The notes under the pieces: model-generated
Database searches by the model: none
The model's input: the letters and a program-made list of their open reading frames with translations, nothing else
Told to the model about the DNA's origin: nothing
Program-made: the position numbers and the translations under genes
Origin: Vitreoscilla sp.
Lineage (GTDB): Bacteria > Pseudomonadota > Gammaproteobacteria > Burkholderiales > Burkholderiaceae
Length of the DNA stretch: 8,647 nucleotides
Assembly: GCA_014378125.1 (NCBI GenBank)
Contig: JACMOG010000569.1
Coordinates: 1 to 8,647 of the forward strand
Reading direction: 5' to 3'
Shown: piece by piece, positions 6,686-8,647 of the stretch
Layout: the number at the start of each line of letters is the position of its first letter
How positions within the stretch are numbered: the stretch's first letter is position 1

Positions 6686-7171
6686 ATGTCCGGTTTCATC
6701 GAGATCCAGCACGACGAATGGGTGGCGGTCGGCCCCGACGTGGCCCGCGCGCACTACGTGGACCTGCACCATCGCGAGGTCGCCCGCGTGCACCCGCACG
6801 AGCGCCTGCGTGAGTTGCCGCCCGGGCCCGCCGGGCCTCGCTACGAAAGCGTGGAGCGCGTGGGCTGGCGCACCATCCGCAACCTGTTCGAACGCCAGGA
6901 GCGCTCCGACGGCAGCGTGCTCGACCACTGCGTTTCCGGCCCGCACTGGGGGCGTTCGATGGTGGCGCGCTTCTTTCGCAGCAACGATGGCAGCCACGCC
7001 GGGACGCTGGTCGAACTGACGCTGACGCAGCCGCTGCGGCCGTTCGTGGGGAAGCTGGTGGGACGTTTCATCCGGCGGCGCCTGGAGGCCGGGCTGCGCG
7101 AGTTCGCGGCCGAGTTGAAGAGGGATGTGGAACGCGGCTACAAGTCGGAGCGGAAGTTGCGGGTGGCCTGA
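6686..7171 (+). CDS. SRPBCC-like (START/polyketide cyclase fold) protein of unknown substrate
   Basis: A 161-residue soluble protein without signal peptide or membrane helix. The layout fits the SRPBCC lipid-binding fold: an N-terminal strand (FIEIQHDEWVAV), a helical part (18-42), a middle of likely beta strands (ESVERVGWRTIRNLFERQER; SVLDHCVSG; GTLVELTLTQ) and a long basic C-terminal helix (125-152, rich in Arg, Glu and Leu). LTLTQPLRPFVGKLVGRFIRRRLE resembles the end of polyketide cyclase/dehydrase or START-like proteins, where a C-terminal helix closes the ligand cavity. Specific ligand unknown. The gene faces the thioredoxin-like gene with only 7 bases between the two stop codons. Fold assignment is from pattern recognition and is moderately sure; that it is a real gene is supported by its codon bias and ribosome binding site. 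Confidence 0.75.
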   Translation: MSGFIEIQHDEWVAVGPDVARAHYVDLHHREVARVHPHERLRELPPGPAGPRYESVERVGWRTIRNLFERQERSDGSVLDHCVSGPHWGRSMVARFFRSNDGSHAGTLVELTLTQPLRPFVGKLVGRFIRRRLEAGLREFAAELKRDVERGYKSERKLRVA

Positions 7172-7178
7172 CCGGCGC

Positions 7179-7580
7179 CTACAGCATGGCGTGGTGGCGC
7201 AGGCGCGCGGGCAGGGCGCGCACGTCGGGCGCGAGGGCTGCGGCCGATGGGGCAGCCAGGTCGCCCGCCAATGCGCCACGCACCAGCCGATCGAGCGTCT
7301 GCGCGTGCGGCAGCAGCGGCCCGAAGAACACCACCAGGTCGCCGCGGGCCAGCAGGATCGTGGGGAAGTCCTCGATGTCGAGGTCGCCCACCAGTTCGGA
7401 TTCGTCCTCGATGTCGACCCAGGCGAAGCGCAGCGGGACGCCGGGGTGCGTGGGCTGCAGCGCGTCGCGCACGTGGAGGAGGGTGTCGCGGTAGGCGTCG
7501 CAGGTGCGGCACCATTGTGCGCACAGGCAGGCCACGAGCAGCGGCTCGGAGGAGGGCGGGGTCATCGGCTCGGCGCTCAT
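7179..7580 (-). CDS. Thioredoxin-like protein with a WCRTC active site
   Basis: A 133-residue cytosolic protein with a thioredoxin fold. The redox motif WCRTC (23-27) follows strand LLVACLCAQ, and the cis-Pro is Pro73 in EDFPTILL, with the strand pair RFAWVDIED (51-59) between them. The dipeptide Arg-Thr between the cysteines is unusual compared with Gly-Pro (thioredoxin) or Pro-His (DsbA). An extra cysteine pair is near the site (Cys18, Cys20). The C-terminal ~35 residues are Ala/Leu/Arg-rich and low in complexity. ATG 7580 is chosen: a TTG at 7601 in frame lies within the T-tract of the upstream terminator, and another ATG is at 7565. It is the next gene after the 1-Cys peroxiredoxin on the same strand, which suggests but does not prove that it acts as reductant. 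Confidence 0.85.
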   Translation of the reverse strand: MSAEPMTPPSSEPLLVACLCAQWCRTCDAYRDTLLHVRDALQPTHPGVPLRFAWVDIEDESELVGDLDIEDFPTILLARGDLVVFFGPLLPHAQTLDRLVRGALAGDLAAPSAAALAPDVRALPARLRHHAML

Positions 7581-7599
7581 GGCCTCGAAGTGTGCCTGC

Positions 7600-7638
7600 A
7601 AAAAAGTAAAAGGGAGCGAGACGCCTGTCCCGCTCCCT
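7600..7638 (-). terminator. Rho-independent terminator downstream of the peroxiredoxin gene
   Basis: Read on the minus strand: AGGGAGCG (7638-7631), a 12-base loop, CGCTCCCT (7618-7611), then TTTTACTTTTTT (7611-7600). The 8-bp GC-rich stem followed by a U-rich tract is the textbook form. It lies about 130 bases after the peroxiredoxin stop and only 19 bases before the start codon of the thioredoxin-like gene. It has no T-run on the plus strand. Confidence 0.85.
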
Positions 7639-7771
7639 CCACCCGCCGAGGCCCGTCAACCCCGGCGTCCCGTCACGCCCCCTTGCGTTGGCGCAGGGCC
7701 AGTGTGTGCCCGGGGGGCGGGGTGCGGCAACGACGCAAAAGGCATTTGCAAACACGCTGCCAGGGTGGGGT

Positions 7772-8410
7772 TCACTTGTTCGGCTGCGGGGTGATGCGCA
7801 GGTACGGCCGCACCGCATCCCAGCCCTTGGGAAACCTGGCCTTCAGCACCTCCGGATCCTGCAGCGACGGCACGATCACCACCGGGTCGCCGTCCTTCCA
7901 GTTGGCCGGCGTGGCCACGCTGTGCGAGTCGGTGAGCTGCAGCGAGTCGATCACGCGCAGGATCTCGTCGAAGTTGCGGCCGGTGCTGGCCGGGTAGGTG
8001 AACGTCAGGCGGATCTTCTTCTGCGGGTCGATCACGAACACCGAGCGCACCGTGGCGGTGGCGCTCGCGTTGGGGTGGATCAGGTCGTACAGCAGGCTCA
8101 CCTTGCGGTCGGCGTCGGCGATGATCGGGAAGTCGACCGTGGTCTTCTGCGTCTCGTTGATGTCGGTGATCCACTGGTGGTGCTGCTCCACCGGATCGAC
8201 CGACAGCGCGATGACCTTCACGTTGCGTTTCCTGAACTCGTCGCCCAGCTTGGCGGTGAAGCCGAGCTCGGTGGTGCAGACCGGGGTGAAGTCGGCCGGG
8301 TGCGAATAGAGCACGCCCCAGCTGTCGCCGAGCCATTGGTGGAAATGGATCGGGCCTTCGCTGGATTGCTGTTCGAAGTCGGGGGCGATGTCGCCGAGGC
8401 GCAAGGTCAT
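7772..8410 (-). CDS. 1-Cys peroxiredoxin (Prx6 / AhpC-TSA family)
   Basis: A 212-residue cytosolic peroxidase that reduces hydrogen peroxide and organic hydroperoxides. The peroxidatic site is HPADFTPVCTTELG, with Cys45, Thr42 and Pro38; Cys45 is the only cysteine in the protein, so it is a true 1-Cys enzyme that needs an outside reductant. The C-terminal 1-Cys Prx domain is present (LQLTDSHSVATPANWKDGD, 150-180 region), and the length matches the Prx6 group and not the ~190-residue 2-Cys AhpC. ATG 8410 is fixed by AGGAGA (8422-8417) six bases upstream and by the conserved start MTLRLGDIAPDF; the longer open frame to 8575 is non-coding extension. It is divergent from yebC, and a thioredoxin-like gene follows on the same strand after a terminator. 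Confidence 0.96.
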   Translation of the reverse strand: MTLRLGDIAPDFEQQSSEGPIHFHQWLGDSWGVLYSHPADFTPVCTTELGFTAKLGDEFRKRNVKVIALSVDPVEQHHQWITDINETQKTTVDFPIIADADRKVSLLYDLIHPNASATATVRSVFVIDPQKKIRLTFTYPASTGRNFDEILRVIDSLQLTDSHSVATPANWKDGDPVVIVPSLQDPEVLKARFPKGWDAVRPYLRITPQPNK

Positions 8411-8416
8411 GACGGT

Positions 8417-8422
8417 TCTCCT
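8417..8422 (-). promoter_or_regulatory. Ribosome binding site of the peroxiredoxin gene
   Basis: On the minus strand AGGAGA stands six bases before ATG 8410. It rules out the longer open reading frame that extends to 8575. Confidence 0.8.
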
Positions 8423-8436
8423 GTAGGGGTCTGGCG

Positions 8437-8465
8437 AGTCTAGCCAGCGCGCATCACCCCTCCAA
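8437..8465 (-). promoter_or_regulatory. Candidate sigma70 promoter of the peroxiredoxin gene
   Basis: On the minus strand TTGGAG (8465-8460) and TAGACT (8442-8437) are separated by exactly 17 bases. The -10 matches consensus in 4 of 6 and the -35 in 3 of 6 positions, so it would be weak without an activator. The -10 lies in a small dyad, CTGGC/GCCAG (8431-8435 and 8443-8447). Confidence 0.35.
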
Positions 8466-8478
8466 CGATGGGATGCGC
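8449..8478. repeat. Operator-like dyad upstream of the peroxiredoxin gene
   Basis: GCGCATC (8449-8455) and GATGCGC (8472-8478) are perfect 7-base inverted arms, 23 bases centre to centre, flanking the candidate -35. The right arm overlaps the palindrome ATGCGCAT (8473-8480). This geometry fits binding of a dimeric regulator on one DNA face, but no specific regulator is recognised. Confidence 0.4.
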
Positions 8479-8512
8479 ATGACCATTCGCGCTGTGCAAG
8501 GGGGGCGCGACA

Positions 8513-8530
8513 GGCCGGGCGCTCCCGGCC
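8513..8530. repeat. Perfect 7-bp palindrome with 4-base centre in the yebC promoter region
   Basis: GGCCGGG (8513-8519) pairs with CCCGGCC (8524-8530), directly before the candidate yebC -10. It could be an operator, or in RNA a hairpin on either strand; no T-run follows on the minus strand, so a terminator is unlikely. Confidence 0.45.
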
Positions 8531-8533
8531 GGC

Positions 8534-8539
8534 TAAAAT
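8534..8539 (+). promoter_or_regulatory. Candidate -10 element of the yebC promoter
   Basis: TAAAAT matches the TATAAT consensus in 5 of 6 positions and is one of few AT-rich spots in the region, 71 bases before the yebC start. No good -35 is seen at 17 bases; the palindrome at 8513-8530 takes that place. Confidence 0.45.
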
Positions 8540-8610
8540 GCTCGTTTTCCCCAAAACCCTCCCGGCGAACGTCATGCGCCGGGCAGCGTCGCATCCAGGA
8601 GCGTCTTCTT

Positions 8611-8647
8611 ATGGCCGGGCACTCGAAATGGGCCAATATCCAGCATC
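8611..8647 (+). CDS. yebC: YebC/PmpR family protein, first 12 codons only
   Basis: Only the N-terminus is in the window: MAGHSKWANIQH, which is the highly conserved start of the YebC/PmpR/TACO1 family. Members are ~240-residue proteins described as transcriptional regulators and more recently as factors that help ribosomes through polyproline stretches. AGGAG (8597-8601) stands nine bases before ATG 8611. The reading frame runs off the right edge. The gene is divergent from the peroxiredoxin. Family identity is nearly certain from the start motif even though so little is present. Confidence 0.92.
   Translation, partial: MAGHSKWANIQH

Noticed and set aside
5771..7279. 502-codon open frame on the minus strand opposite trhA and the SRPBCC-like gene
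   Set aside because: Low-complexity His/Gln/Arg composition and no family motif; it crosses two convincing plus-strand genes.
7581..7601. TTG start for the thioredoxin-like gene at 7601
   Set aside because: It lies in the T-tract of the terminator and has no ribosome binding site; ATG 7580 is better.
7639..7771. Possible small RNA or second hairpin between peroxiredoxin stop and terminator (TTGCGT and ACGCAA arms around 7684 and 7734, G-runs at 7711-7722)
   Set aside because: The pairing is imperfect and the region is GC-rich, so chance pairing is expected; most simply it is the 3' untranslated part of the peroxiredoxin message.
8411..8575. 55-residue N-terminal extension of the peroxiredoxin
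   Set aside because: The conserved family start and a good ribosome binding site place the start at 8410; the extension is Arg/Trp-rich and crosses the candidate promoter.
8538..8647. Open frame from ATG 8538 running out of frame into yebC
   Set aside because: Its ATG overlaps the candidate -10 element, it has no ribosome binding site and no motif; the yebC start at 8611 is unmistakable.

Overview
The window is very GC-rich with strongly GC-ending codons. It has Shine-Dalgarno-led genes and Gram-negative signal peptides. Protein content (aryl-polyene-type type II PKS, TrhA, 1-Cys peroxiredoxin, YebC) fits a proteobacterium. My best guess is a betaproteobacterium of the order Burkholderiales; that is inference from style, since no rRNA or marker gene is complete here.

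Left part (1-3236, + strand): the end of a dissociated fatty-acid/polyketide operon. In order it holds a 3'-end fragment of a ketosynthase, a hot-dog 3-hydroxyacyl-ACP dehydratase, a FabG-type ketoreductase and a second complete ketosynthase. All three junctions are 4-bp ATGA stop/start overlaps, so translation is tightly coupled. The order KS-DH-KR-KS matches the apeO-apeP-apeQ-apeR end of aryl polyene (APE) clusters, which make membrane-anchored, yellow, antioxidant pigments of the xanthomonadin/flexirubin type. Other expected parts (chain-length factor, ACPs, aryl-activating ligase, exporter) would lie to the left of the window.

Middle (3237-5796, + strand): the operon seems to continue with two small exported proteins of unknown function. 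These are followed by a 4'-phosphopantetheinyl transferase, which would activate the ACPs, and a class I SAM-dependent methyltransferase, possibly a tailoring enzyme. The first exported protein appears to have lost an in-frame C-terminal tail: about 30 codons of convincing coding sequence continue in the next frame after its stop.

Right part (5797-8647): housekeeping or stress genes in mixed orientation. A TrhA/hemolysin III family seven-helix membrane protein (+) follows a 10-bp inverted repeat. A SRPBCC-like protein (+) converges on a thioredoxin-like protein (-). Upstream of the latter lies a strong rho-independent terminator (-) and then a 1-Cys peroxiredoxin (-). The peroxiredoxin is divergent from yebC (+), of which only the first 12 codons are present. 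The shared intergenic region between peroxiredoxin and yebC holds two candidate promoters and several dyads.

I see no rRNA, tRNA, CRISPR, insertion sequence or phage gene. The most notable points are the APE-type operon end with its unexplained exported proteins, the probable frameshift, and the compact redox pair with its terminator and operator-like dyad.
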